From Megaustenia siamemsis (lineage: Eukaryota > Mollusca > Gastropoda > Stylommatophora > Ariophantidae), in NCBI GenBank assembly GCA_032433765.1, contig JAVIAB010000139.1, positions 44,051,946 to 44,115,945 of the forward strand: 64,000 bases of DNA. Reading direction: 5' to 3'. The notes beneath the pieces are model-generated. The model had not been told where the DNA came from and searched no databases. It was given only the letters and a program-made list of their open reading frames with translations. This document shows, piece after piece, positions 1 to 11,101 of the stretch. Position numbers and translations under genes: made by a program. Each line of letters starts with the position of its first letter. The stretch's first letter is position 1.

Positions 1-285
1 AATATACTTCCCGTGTGTTACCGGGGCCTCATTATGAGGGAAGTAAAGAATAGTGACACTGTGACCTTCCAGGCATATCGTAAGAGGCGACTAAGGAGGT
101 TGATCGATGGCTTGACAAGCTGTCATTGTAAATAAAAAGTATTGTTATGGAAACATACATAGATTTTAGAAGCAGCGATCTCTGCAATATATGCCATTTT
201 GGCACACAAGGTTCCTGTTTTTGAGATTGTGGTTCTGCCCTAGGTGCTGTCTTCGGCTCGAAAGGACAATAGATAGATAGATATG
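1..285 (+). mobile_element. Element A, 3' part, cut by window edge
   Basis: Matches, in opposite orientation, the unit at 14985-15249 over its whole length with scattered substitutions. It ends in CGGCTCGAAAGGACAATAG followed by a short (ATAG)n run at 270-283. A short reading frame is kept in both copies (about residues CYRGLIMREVKNSD, then KRRLRRLIDG, ending SCHCK and stop), so it may be the 3' end of a LINE. Its last 50 bp resemble the 3' end of LINE-R5. The 5' end lies outside the window. Confidence 0.7.
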
Positions 286-624
286 ATAAAGCCTCAATTC
301 CAAGAAGTAGCGGGTTATTTTTGTGTTGAACCAACAATGTTGTGAGGTTCGCTCAACTTAAACTTTGGCAACAGAGTTTGTTTTTTTCTTTTCTGGGAAG
401 TAAGAGCCAGCATGGTATTGATTGCATCAAAGAAAACTTTGCACCTTTCCATTTGGAAGTATACTATCATGTCAAATTAAAATAAAATGGTTTAAAGCAG
501 CTAAATTGATAGTGAGACCAGTCAGTTTGGCTGCTAAATACCATTTTATATTAATTTGGCATTGTTTTCTACAGCTCTACTCACAGCACATCACTTGATG
601 CTGCTACTTTATTATGATCACTTG

Positions 625-881
625 TAAAAAGTAAAGTACCCCCGTCACGCCAAGTGCCGTATAGGGAAATATGGTGTTAGTGACCCTATATTTTACAGAC
701 CTTCAGCACATGATTTTTGGGGTAATGTGGTCAGTATTACGCCCGTGCTGCTTTACTTTCCCAGAAAAAATCCGGTACCCATTTAAGGCTGGGTGAACCC
801 GGAAGCCGTCGGTTGGGATCGAACCCTACCCCTTGTCCGTGGTAGTCCAGTTCATTAACCACTGAGCTTATCGCGGCTCCC
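625..881 (-). mobile_element. SINE-I, full length
   Basis: tRNA-derived SINE read on the minus strand. Head with A box TAGCTCAGTGG-like (one inserted base here) and B box GGTTCGATCCC, then the central block TTAAATGGGTACCGGA, then the 3' hairpin region and tail. It is flanked by a perfect 12-bp target-site duplication, TATGATCACTTG, at 613-624 and 882-893. It is nearly identical to the copy at 6560-6816 and shares its subfamily changes, so both are probably young. Confidence 0.93.
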
Positions 882-893
882 TATGATCACTTG

Positions 894-2690
894 AGTTGCC
901 CAGAAAGAAGTGACCACACTACAAAAACCCTAGCAAAACATCTACAAGTCTAGAAAGATGGGAGCGACATGACCGCACCTAAAATTAAAAATGGAAGCGA
1001 TGCCTCACTCTGTTCATCTTTGTATACTTCGGTCAAACATAGCCCTCAACAACCAAATTATAATGACAAGTTTAAATACTTCAGGGAAGATGTTTTCGTA
1101 AGATGTTCACCATCTGATACTCAAACAGCATAACCAACAAAGACTTCCTGCAAGGACTTTCAAAGGAATTGTATCAATACATGATCTGCTAAACAAAGAA
1201 ATGAACGAGGAGATATCACGACCATAAAACGTCTTCAATAGGTCTCCCAAAAACCATGATACAAGGAACAAGAGCGACAAGACGCATGGCGTCTTGGCCT
1301 CGTCAAATCTCGGGTAACAATGAGAGACAGGGCACACACTTGGAGAGAATTGTTATGCCTGTTAATAGTGTCATAACTGCTCTTTGTGCAATTTGATAGC
1401 TGATGAATGCTAGAGATAATAACGGCTGAAAGGGCAATTCTGCCTACCTGATGATGTGTTCATATATTAGCATCATAAGATAGAATAGTCATATCGTTTT
1501 TTTAAAAATATGTTTATCGCTTTCTCCACATTTATTTAATTCCTCACTTTTCTTAATCTTCCTTATTCAGTTATTTTCCAATTAATTTCTTTATGGTTCT
1601 CTAATCTCCTTTTTTGAGAATCCCTTTAGTTGTCAATATTATTGCGTTTTACGTCACTTCCTAACTACGCTGACGCGATTCATTAACGTCATCGTCTTTG
1701 GACAACGGTTTTGTAATATCAACTGTCATGCTATCTTTTAAATATTTAATTTCAATCTTTTTCTGCTTAATTTACAAACATAAGTTGTGCTTTTTTAGTG
1801 TTAGAATGTGATTTTTTGTTTTCTTTTAGTAAATTGTTTTTTTTTTTTCATTGAAAAATTGAAATGTACCAATTAATTCTCAAATATCATTCTTATACAC
1901 TAACTGTAAGTGTGTGTGTGTATATATATATATATAGTCAACGTTAAGCAGATCTGACGTCAGTTGAAATTTTCCAGCTGTGAACTATTCTATTTCAGAA
2001 TGTCCGCCTCGTTGCTTCCTGCATGTATTTTTAGCCAGTTTAATATGTTTCAATTTGACAGTAAATTTGTGCTAATAAAATCTACATAAAAGACGGACAT
2101 TGAGAGTATAATGCGGAGCTGATTGCCCTGAGAGAATTTAAACAAAGGCTGGACAGTGCGAAGATTAAAAGATGTGGCCAAAATAGTAGAATAAAGTAGC
2201 AACTAGTAGTCACTGGAACCGGACGAGCAGGATGAACGGAGCAGGGGAGACTGTCTGACTTCCTCTAACCATAAACCCAGACCTCATGCAGACAGACTAT
2301 ATTTTTAATGTCCCTTACACAAAGAAAATAGACAGCGCAAAGTTGAGCTTCTGGGAGAATGATCGTGTTTGTAGCGGATGACTGCCCAGCCTGATGGAAG
2401 CTGGGTCTCCCGACTGGGAGAGAGACTTCTCGTCGACTACTGTAGTACTTTCGCTGAAAGAACCGACGCCAAGGTCAGGGGTTAGATGGACGCTTCAGTG
2501 CTGTACATACATATTTTATTCCCGGCAGATTAGTGGAAGAATTCTTAGGTCCGTAGATGCAATAACCGCGCGGATCCATAGATAATAGTCGTGGTTCACG
2601 AATAACATCGTGGGATAGAGGCGTCGCAACTTACAGGATTTCGCGGGTTATATTTCTTCAAATTAAGTTAGACGACTCTGGTATTTTCAC
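894..2690. other. No recognisable gene
   Basis: AT-rich sequence. I see only a (TG)n(TA)n microsatellite at about 1910-1937 and several T runs. Short open frames here show no family resemblance. Confidence 0.5.
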
Positions 2691-2702
2691 ACATTAAGCT
2701 AT

Positions 2703-3233
2703 CATCATCGAGTGCCATTTCCGTATCGAAGATTGGCTACCATGGACTGCCATTCTGAGCCCTTCTCTTGCTTTGATGGTGCAGGTTGTCATAGGTTGGT
2801 TTGTCCATCTTTTGATGTTACTCGTCCATGTTAGTCTTGGTCTGCCTCTTTTACCTTGTATTTTCCCCTCCAGGATTACTTTTTGTATTGTATTTTCTGT
2901 TGTGTCTTCTAACATGGCCCAAAAATCGCATTTGTCTTGTTTGAATTGTGCTTAGTAGTTCTCTTTTCATTTTTAGTTGTTTTAAGACATGATCGTCTGA
3001 TTTCTTTTCCTTCCATACAAATCTACCTATTCTTCTATATATCCACATTTCAAAGGCTTTAATTCTCTGTTCTGTTTTCTTGTCTAACGTCCATGTTTCT
3101 GCACCATATAGGAATGTTTAGATGCCATAACATTTTGCTATTCTTAGTTTTAGCCCAGGTGTTATTTGTTTTGATGTTAATACGTTCTTCGTGACATTAA
3201 AATTACTTTTTGCCATTCCTATTCTTTTGTTTT
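2703..3233 (-). mobile_element. LINE-R1 fragment, 5'-truncated
   Basis: Minus-strand 3' end of an RTE-like LINE. Translated pieces include KQLKMKRELLSTI, FLGHVRRH and GRPRLTWTSNIKRW, the C-terminal region after the reverse transcriptase, broken by frameshifts. The 3' end is GGCACTCG followed by ATG repeats. A perfect 12-bp TSD, ACATTAAGCTAT, lies at 2691-2702 and 3234-3245, which sets both borders. The remaining family copies are at 4152, 20786 and 46733. Confidence 0.88.
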
Positions 3234-3245
3234 ACATTAAGCTAT

Positions 3246-4143
3246 ATCAATATAAAATATGCAAGGTAGACGTAGTTTATGAGAAAAAAATATATATTTT
3301 AAAATTGGGGAAACACAAATATTTGTTACAAAGTTGCTATTTCTCAACGTTTACGTCGTTTATTATCCCCCGAAAGTATAGATTGTGAGATTAATGACGG
3401 CTGAAAGGGAAAATAAGCCGAATAAATGATAACACAAGCTTATAGTTGAGGATTAGACGTTGACATCTAGTTTATGTCCACTATATACAAGCTGGAAAAT
3501 CCCGTATCGATTTCATGTCTAGAAGGGAATCCCGTAGCTTTGACGTATTTCCGGCCTCTTAACTCCCTTGCACAGTTCCGTTTCGACGGGGGGAAGTTTC
3601 TGAATCTGGAATTTCCTGCCTGGAAAGGGAGATAACTTCGTCACCGCTGCGAACAATAATTTGGAAGTTTTTTTTTCTTGTTGAAAAAATGTATTAGATA
3701 TTGTGAAAGGAAATCCCCTATATCAGCGTGGAATATTTTGCAGGAACAATTCGGAAAACAACGACAGTCAACTATATTTTTCTTCCACGCCATATAACAA
3801 ACTGTTTTACTAGACTGAATATTGACCGCTTTTTGCCTATGGTATAGTATGGCTCACTATTTATTTTTTTTTTTTACAAATTTAACTAAAGGTCTTTAAC
3901 GAGATATTTAAAATACAAACTATTTCTATCCCTTTCTAAAAAATTGTTCATGAGTTTAATCCTCCAACCCCCCCCCCCCCCACACACACACACACACACA
4001 ATATACACAACACCAGAGATGAGAGACACCTTTAACTTCGTCAACAATTAGCAATACTTAGAATTAAAATGATAAAAATATATTTTAGCACAGCAGCTCT
4101 TCACGTAAAAACAAAATAATACGTGTTTATATCTAATCATATC
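3246..4143. other. No gene; C-run and (CA)n
   Basis: AT-rich stretch without a supported gene. It holds a C homopolymer at about 3968-3981 running into (CA)n to about 4001. Confidence 0.5.
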
Positions 4144-4151
4144 ATCTGAAT

Positions 4152-4456
4152 TGGATGGAAGGAAAAGAAAACAAACGGTGATGTCTTACAACAACTAAAA
4201 ATGAAAAGAGAACTACTAAAATAATTCAAACAAGACAAATACGATTTTTGGGCCATGTTAAAAGACACAACATCCTACTAAAAGTAATCCTGGAGGGAAA
4301 AATACAAGGTAAAAGAGGCAGAGGGAGACCAAGGCTAACATGGACGAGTAACATCAAAAGATGTTAACCAGTCTAAGACAACCTGCACCATCAAAGCAAG
4401 AGACAGAGCAGAATGGCGCTCCATGGTAGCCAACCTTCGATGCGGAGATGGCACTC

Positions 4457-4529
<73 letters not shown>
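4152..4529 (+). mobile_element. LINE-R1 fragment with (GAT)n tail
   Basis: Plus-strand copy of the R1 3' end (GFLGHVKRH-like, ILEGKIQGKRGRG, RPRLTWTS pieces, with at least one frameshift). The coding end GGCACTCGATGATG runs into about 25 GAT units at 4457-4531, so the microsatellite is the element's own tail. The 8-bp sequence ATCTGAAT is repeated at 4144-4151 and 4530-4537 and looks like the TSD. Confidence 0.82.
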
Positions 4530-4531
<2 letters not shown>

Positions 4532-4534
4532 CTG

Positions 4535-4785
4535 AATGCTTTCTCCTGTTGAAACCTGGCTCTCAGCTGCTCTTTAAGTTGTTTGTGCCGCACGAAATGT
4601 ACATCGGCTGTAGTAGTTAGTACCAACTGTGATTTCCAGCACTCACCTTCTTCAAGGTCTTCCCCTCTCTCTAGTTTACCTGGACCTATGCCCTCCATAA
4701 TTGTCTTCTCTAGATCATGATGTCCTTGTACATGACCACAATGTATTATTTTCCTTTTTATCAACCAGTTTTCTTATGTTCCTGC
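4535..4785 (-). mobile_element. LINE-R8 3' fragment (host of the R1 insertion)
   Basis: The minus-strand translation contains HCGHVQGHHDLEKTIMEG, then LERGEDLEE and further on DVHFVRHKQLKEQLRA. This follows the usual C-terminal pattern of RTE-type LINEs (GHV, EKTIMEG, GRPR, W, VRxxxLW). Its 3' end points left into the GAT/ATC repeat. The serine run in this frame is the microsatellite, not protein. Confidence 0.6.
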
Positions 4786-4847
4786 TAATTGTGCGAATGT
4801 GAACCTAAATGTTACTTCGTTGGTTTTAAGGATAAACTGAATGTGGG

Positions 4848-5545
4848 TTCAGTTTACGGATATACTAGATGTGGGTTCAATTTAAGGATATACTGATTGT
4901 GGGTTCAATTTAAGGATACACTGGATGGGGCTTCAATTTAAGTATATACTGGATATAGCTTTAATTTAAGTATATACTGGATGTGGCTTCAATTTAAGGA
5001 TATATTGAATGTGGCTTCATTTTGAGAATATACTGGATATAGCTTTAATTTAAGTATATACTGGATGTGGCTTCAATTTAAGTATATACTGGATATAGCT
5101 TTAATTTAAGTATATACTGGATGTGGCTTCAATTTAAGTATATACTGGATATAGCTTTAATTTAAGTATATACTGGATGTGGCTTCAATTTAAGGATATA
5201 TTGAATGTGGCTTCATTTTGAGAATATACTGGATATAGCTTTAATTTAAGTATATACTGGATGTGGCTTCAATTTAAGGATATATTGAATGTGGCTTCAT
5301 TTTGAGAATATACTGGATATAGCTTTAATTTAAGTATATACTGGATATAGCTTTAATTTAAGTATATACTGGATGTGGCTTCCATTTAAGTATATACTGG
5401 ATATAGCTTTAATTTAAGTATATACTGGATGTGGCTTCAATTTAAGTATATACTGGCTATAGCTTTAATTTAAGTATAAACTGGATGTGGCTTCAATTTA
5501 AGGATATACTGAATGTGGCTTCAATTTACAGATATACTGGATGTA
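4848..5545. repeat. 28-bp minisatellite
   Basis: About 25 units of roughly 28 bp, AT-rich. Two unit types alternate (GGATGTGGCTTCAATTTAAG and GGATATAGCTTTAATTTAAG, each followed by a TATATACT-like end), with a third type carrying CATTTTGAGAATATACT inserted at intervals. This gives a dimer-like higher order. Confidence 0.93.
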
Positions 5546-6050
5546 GGATCAATCTTTGGTTGACGCTATCCAGTCGACCAGTTTGAACGATAATGTGGGT
5601 AACTAGCTCGCTTAATGTTGTGATTGTTTGGTGGCGAATGCGCTACCTACAGAACAGACGTGGTTGGGTATTTATAAGCTTGTTTCATAACTCGTGCCCA
5701 ACTTTTAAAATCGATAGCTTTTTAACCGCTTGTGGTATTATATTCAAAATTTGCATGTAAAGTTATAATGATTAGAACCCAACAGGTAATTAATTTCATT
5801 AAAAAAAAACATTTGGTTATTATTGTTGCTTATTTGATTTATATAAATTTATAACGACCCATTGATGTAGTCAAAACTTAATGTTTACAGTATTTTAAAC
5901 TAAAAATAGCGAGTACAAATCCATACACGGTAGAATTGACGTATTTGCACGCTTTCCCCGTGGTTTGTTTGACACAATTAGACACTTGAGAAATTGTGTG
6001 TTCCATTTCCGTTCATTCATAGGTGTAGACGTGGAACAATAACATTTATC
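5546..6050. other. Presumed left part of the transposon; ends not found
   Basis: AT-rich leader before the transposase frame. I searched by eye for an inverted match to the sequence after 7593 and did not find convincing terminal inverted repeats. Confidence 0.4.
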
Positions 6051-7593
6051 ATGAGTCTTAAAATGAAATTCTGCAGTTTACAAAACATCGCAATAAAAAT
6101 GTATGACTATTTTTGCAAAGAGGCTAAACGAGGAAGATTATTTCATTCTTTAGAAAACCCTGAGAATAGGACAAGACACATTTTGGATTTATCTAAACGG
6201 TCATTTAATCGCTGGATTCAAGCACGTAACCGTCAATGTTCAAAATATACAAAATCACAAGGAAGAGCAAAAATGTTGGATAATTTCGACAGTGAACTTA
6301 TTAGAAGTGAAATTCGCAAAATGTTGGGTATGAATGAAACTGTTACAATAAGAAAATTAAAAATTTCGCTGAAAAAGAACAACAGTATTGAAATATCAAA
6401 GTCTACATTATGGAGGAATGTGAGAGCTGCAGGCTTTACATTCAGAAAGTATTCCAATGGACGAAACGTCATCTGTGAGAATCCACATATAGTAGTCATG
6501 AGAAGCAAGTACTTAAGTGAAGTAAAAGAGGTGCGCAAGCAAGGTTATGATATTGTGTAAGTGAAGTAAAGCACCCCCGTCACGCCAAGTGGCGTATAGG
6601 GAAATATGGTGTTAGTGACCCTATATTTTACAGACCTTCAGCACATGATTTTTGGGGTAATGTGGTCAGTATTACGCCCGTGCTGCTTTACTTTCCCAGA
6701 AAAAATCCGGTACCCATTTAAGGCTGGGTGAACCCGGAAGCCGTCGGTTGGGATCGAACCCTACCCCTTGTCCGTGGTAGTCCAGTTCACTAACCACTGA
6801 GCTATCGCGGCTCCCTTTATGATATTGTGTACTTGGATGAAACATGTATCAATGCTCACCACACTAACCAAAGGGAATGGCAGTCATCAGATGGAAAGAT
6901 TAAGAGATTAATACCTAGCAGCAAAGGACAGCGCTTGATAATTGCTCATGCAGGTAGTCGACAACATGGACTAATACAGAATGCAGAGCTCATTTTTCTT
7001 TCAAAATCCATAGACAATCGGGATTATCACTCTGAGATGAATGGTCACATATTTAGACATTGGATTGAAAATTATGTTCTCCCATCACTAGATCGACCAT
7101 CTTGCCTAATAATGGACAATGCAGCGTACCACAACATTGTTGCACTTGAAGATAAAGTCCCGACGTCATCCAGTACAAAAGATGCTATTAAGATATGGCT
7201 CACAAAGGAGCACATACAATTTAATAACATGTACTTAAAACCTGAATTACTATCTCTAGTAAAGCAAAAACAAAGATTTTTCAAATAGATAAGATTATCC
7301 AAGAGCACGGTCATATAAGTTTGAGGCTGCCACCTTACCATGCTCATTTAAATCCAATAGAACTAATCTGGGCAAAATTAAAAGGACAAGTGGCAGATGA
7401 AAATACAATATTCAAAATATGCGATGTAAAGACTCTTGCTAATCTCGCTTTATTAAATATAGACAAAGATTATTGGGCTAAATGTGAAGACCACGTCTTA
7501 AAACAGGAAGAGGAATATTGGAAAAATGATGGTTTGTGGAATGTTCAACCCCAAACAGTTATTAATCTTTTAGACTCGTCTGATTCAGAATGA
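6051..7593 (+). pseudogene. Tc1/mariner-like DDE transposase, SINE-interrupted and frameshifted
   Basis: Cut-and-paste transposase in three pieces. 6051-6559 encodes the DNA-binding part with helix-turn-helix-like segments (SKRSFNRWIQAR; then SKSTLWRNVRAAGF). SINE-I then interrupts the gene. 6832-7261 encodes the first catalytic Asp (VYLDETCINAHH) and the second (CLIMDNAAYHN). A single-base frameshift near 7260 leads to 7261-7593, with the catalytic Glu in LPPYHAHLNPIELIWAKLKG. I chose the ATG at 6051 because an earlier start at 5994 is GTG. Measured along the DNA, the second Asp and the Glu are about 81 residues apart. That is far above the 34-41 usual in Tc1/mariner and recalls the DD82E group described in invertebrates (from memory). 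Apart from the insertion and one frameshift the frame is open, so decay is recent. Confidence 0.88.
6560..6816 (-). mobile_element. SINE-I inside the transposase gene
   Basis: Full-length minus-strand SINE-I with a perfect 15-bp TSD, TTATGATATTGTGTA, at 6545-6559 and 6817-6831. One TSD copy restores the frame between GYDIV and YLDET, so the SINE landed in an open coding region. Near-identical to the copy at 625-881. Confidence 0.97.
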
Positions 7594-7650
7594 AAGTATA
7601 TAGCCCCCACAATGTTGGCCCCTATATTACCTTAAATTATTTCAACAAAC

Positions 7651-7666
7651 GGTCCTTTTCAGGACC
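7651..7666 (+). terminator. Histone-type mRNA 3' stem-loop
   Basis: GGTCCTTTTCAGGACC forms a 6-bp stem with a TTTC loop and fits the metazoan replication-dependent histone consensus (GGYYYTTTTCARRRCC). It is preceded by CAACAAAC and followed by ACACAA, both usual histone-like flanks. It starts 57 nt after the transposase stop, a normal histone stop-to-loop distance, yet no histone reading frame is nearby. I see no clear purine-rich downstream element. It could be a stray fragment of a histone repeat or chance. Confidence 0.6.
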
Positions 7667-8335
7667 ACACAACTATGAACATTGGACATACAGGTATACC
7701 TTGATATTATCGCCCGTCCTCGAACTGAGAAGACAATAATTCTCCTGGTGTTTTTCCTTATTCAGTTATTTCCCCATTACGGCCACGCCTTTACCTAGTG
7801 AAAATTAATCATAGACCAGCAACTACGGTAATTTCTATTGTTTAGGGGTTCACAATTTACAATTTTGACAAACATCAAAGAAATTCGCCGCTTTAAGAAA
7901 ACTGCAGCTGCAAGATATTTGTTAAATATACATTTAAAGGGTCTTTTGCATTCTAATAACATTTGGAAAATTTCAACAGGATTTAACAAACGGTTTCTGA
8001 GCAATAGCGTTTTGAAGTTGGGCAAGTGATTTGAAACGAGCTATAGTACATTGTTACGGCATTGGAATTAATCCAGCCTCCGAATACGGTTACCGGCGAT
8101 TTTTTTCTGGGTTCTGGCCGGCAGACCATAGCATCCATCAAATGTACCATTTGTAATTTAAAAATTATGGACACTAAAACGATAGACCCCATATGTTTTG
8201 AGGCACGGATACCCATTACTTGAATTATAACGCTCATTGAATAGGACTGATTCTAATTGCGAAAAGAACGCGGACTCCCATCTCACTTTTTATCACCCGG
8301 TCCTTGTCATTTCACCTCTAAATGAAATTCACATG
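7667..8335. other. No gene seen
   Basis: Unique-looking AT-rich DNA between the transposon and the 45-bp array. Short frames on both strands show no recognisable motif. Confidence 0.4.
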
Positions 8336-9600
8336 TTACTGTTTAAAACTTCATTACGTAGGACATTCTTTGCACTGGGACTACTGTTTAAAACTTCATT
8401 ACGTAGGACATTCTTTGCACTGGGACTACTGTTTAAAACTTCATTACGTAGGACATTCTTTGCACTGGGACTACTGTTTAAAACTTCATTACGTAGGACA
8501 TTCTTTGCACTGGGACTACTGTTTAAAACTTCATTACGTAGGACATTCTTTGCACTGGGACTACTGTTTAAAACTTCATTACGTAGGACATTCTTTGCAC
8601 TGGGACTACTGTTTAAAACTTCATTACGTAGGACATTCTTTGCACTGGGACTACTGTTTAAAACTTCATTACGTAGGACATTCTTTGCACTGGGACTACT
8701 GTTTAAAACTTCATTACGTAGGATATTCTTTGCACTGGGACTACTGTTTAAAACCTCATTACGTAGGACATTCTTTGCACTGGGACTACTGTTTAAAACT
8801 TCATTACGTAGGACATTCTTTGTACTGGGACTACTGTTTAAAACTTCATTACGTAGGACATTCTTTGCACTGGGACTACTGTTTAAAACTTCATTACGTA
8901 GGACATTCTTTGCACTGGGACTACTGTTTAAAACTTCATTACGTAGGACATTCTTTGTACTGGGACTACTGTTTAAAACTTCATTACGTAGGACATTCTT
9001 TGCACTGGGACTACTGTTTAAAACTTCATTACGTAGGACATTCTTTGCACTGGGACTACTGTTTAAAACTTCATTACGTAGGACATTCTTTGCACTGGGA
9101 CTACTGTTTAAAACTTCATTACGTAGGACATTCTTTGTACTGGGACTACTGTTTAAAACTTCATTACGTAGGACATTCTTTGCACTGGGACTACTGTTTA
9201 AAACTTCATTACGTAGGACATTCTTTGTACTGGGACTACTGTTTAAAACTTCATTACGTAGGACATTCTTTGCACTGGGACTACTGTTTAAAACTTCATT
9301 ACGTAGGACATTCTTTGTACTGGGACTACTGTTTAAAACTTCATTACGTAGGACATTCTTTGCACTGGGACTACTGTTTAAAACTTCATTACGTAGGACA
9401 TTCTTTGCACTGCGACTACTGTTTAAAACTTCATTACGTAGGACATTCCTTGTACTGGGACTACTGTTTAAAACTTCATTACGTGGGACATTCTTTGCAC
9501 TGGGACTACTGTTTATAACTTCATTACGTAGGACATTCTTTGTACTGGGACTACTGTTTAAAACTTCATTACGTAGGACATTCTTTGTACTGGGTCTTTC
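8336..9600. repeat. 45-bp minisatellite, very homogeneous
   Basis: About 28 units of exactly 45 bp (begins ACTGTTTAAAACTTCATTAC, then GTAGGACATTCTTTGCACTG). The main variant is GCACTG versus GTACTG; most other units are identical. Because 45 is divisible by three, long frames open on two plus frames and one minus frame. The variants change amino acids rather than third positions, so there is no sign of coding selection. Confidence 0.97.
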
Positions 9601-9887
9601 TTTCACATCAATATTTATTTACAGTCAAAAATTTATGCAGACTATAAGCTGGTTATTACTCTTTCATGTATGCTCGCTGTGCCTTATTCTTGTGATATGT
9701 ATTTATCATATTTATTTATAAAAGTGCAGTAAACAGCGATGGTGAACTCAAGTTTTCTTTGTGTGACTCCTTCATTGGGTGTAATCACTTTCTTATGTTA
9801 TGACTAACAAGCTTTTCGCTTGCTTATAGAGTAGATTATGAATGAATCGATCTATGTTGGTATGGATATGATAGTTTTCCGATGTCG

Positions 9888-10178
9888 TTCTGAAAGAGAC
9901 CAAAGCAAAAAGAGAGATAATTTCAAATATTAGGAAGAAACAATCATCATTTTTTGGCCATGTAATGAGAAGAGAACAGCTGAAATATATTGTAACAACT
10001 GGGAAAATTGAGGGACGAAGAGATAGAGGGAAGCAAAGAGAAAAGAAACCAGACAGCTTAAAAGATTGACTTTGCAGAAGATCAACGACAGAAATGATAA
10101 ATAACTGTCGTGATCGAAAGTTATAGAGAGACATGATCACTTACGCCAGCAGGTCCGGTACTTGATGGTGATGATGAA
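9888..10178 (+). mobile_element. LINE-R2 fragment
   Basis: 5'-truncated 3' end of a second RTE-like family: SSFFGHVMRREQLKYIV, TTGKIEGRRDRGKQREK and TTEMINN-type pieces, with frameshifts. The tail is GATGGTGATGATGAA. The 7-bp GATGTCG at 9881-9887 and 10179-10185 is a probable TSD. Confidence 0.78.
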
Positions 10179-10330
10179 GATGTCGAAAATAGCACTTTAA
10201 GCTAATCGTTACAAGAATTATTTTGAAGCCAAAGATGCTGGAAGATATCAAGAACAAAGACCTTACCTCCTTGTTACCAGTCAACGTCTGCCTAACAAAT
10301 TTCGGAAAACCATACTAATTGCATTCGCAT

Positions 10331-10512
10331 CCTTAAATGGGTACTGGATTTTTTCTGGGAAAGTAAAGCGGACGGGCGTAATACCGACCACATTACCCTA
10401 AAAATCATGTGCTGAAGGTCTGTAAAATTTATGGTCACAAACACCATATTGCCTATACGCCACTTGGCGTGACGGGGGCTCTTTACTTTTTCTTTTTTTT
10501 TTTTAAATAGTG
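10331..10512 (+). mobile_element. SINE-I, 5'-truncated (no tRNA head)
   Basis: Starts within the central block at CCTTAAATGGGTACTGG and runs to the 3' end CTTTACTTTT plus a T-rich tail. Flanked by a 13-bp TSD with one mismatch, ATTGCATTCGCAT at 10318-10330 and ATTGCATTGGCAT at 10513-10525. It therefore inserted as a truncated copy, as expected for LINE-driven reverse transcription. Confidence 0.92.
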
Positions 10513-10732
10513 ATTGCATTGGCATAGGGTCAGCTAATATAAAAGTCTTAGTATTACAGAATCTGTAGATTGGACAAGGTCCAATACTTCGGCAGAATCT
10601 GGAAAATTAAGAACACAACTACAACCAGCAACGCTATCATTCTGAGTCTAATAGCAAACCGTTCTTGTCGAATCTTTGACATTAGTAGTTCCTTTAGAGT
10701 CAGTTCTTGTTTAAATGTCAGTAAGACATTGA

Positions 10733-11094
10733 GGCCGCATAGATTGGATTTCTCAGAAGAATGTTGAAAGTTCCCTGGACAGCTAGAAAAACCAATAAGG
10801 AAGTTACCAAAGAGGCAAGCACAAAAAGGTAGCTCCTAAAAAACATCAGACAGAAACAATCAACATTTTTGGGGCACATCATGAGAAGAGGAAAGTTGGA
10901 ATACTTGGTTACAACTGGCAAAATAGAAGGAAAGAGAGATCGTAGACGACAAAGAGAGAAAATACTGGATAGCTTGGTGTCATGGCACGGATAACAGTCA
11001 ACAACAAAACTGATACGATGCACTGTAGATAGAAGATTGTGGAAGGACATGATCGCCTACGCCAACCGGTATGGCACATGATGAGGATGATGAA
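10733..11094 (+). mobile_element. LINE-R2 fragment
   Basis: Slightly longer R2 copy: RRMLKVPWTARKTNKEV, then HFWGTS-like degenerate GHIMRRGKLEYLV, TTGKIEGKRDRRRQREKI and WKDMIAYANRYGT, with frameshifts. It ends in ATGATGAGGATGATG. The 7-bp ACATTGA at 10726-10732 and 11095-11101 is a probable TSD. Confidence 0.78.
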
Positions 11095-11101
11095 ACATTG
11101 A

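Noticed and set aside
4354..4764. Poly-serine protein
   Set aside because: The serine run is the (GAT)n microsatellite and the rest is LINE-R8 3' sequence.
6233..6538. Antisense frame over the transposase
   Set aside because: It is the reverse shadow of a recognisable transposase frame.
5546..7650. Terminal inverted repeats of the DDE transposon
   Set aside because: I compared both flanks by eye and found no convincing inverted match, so I do not give element ends.
8237..9721. 494-residue open frame with a 15-residue repeat
   Set aside because: It lies on the 45-bp array. Other frames and the other strand are open too, and variants are residue-changing without third-position bias.
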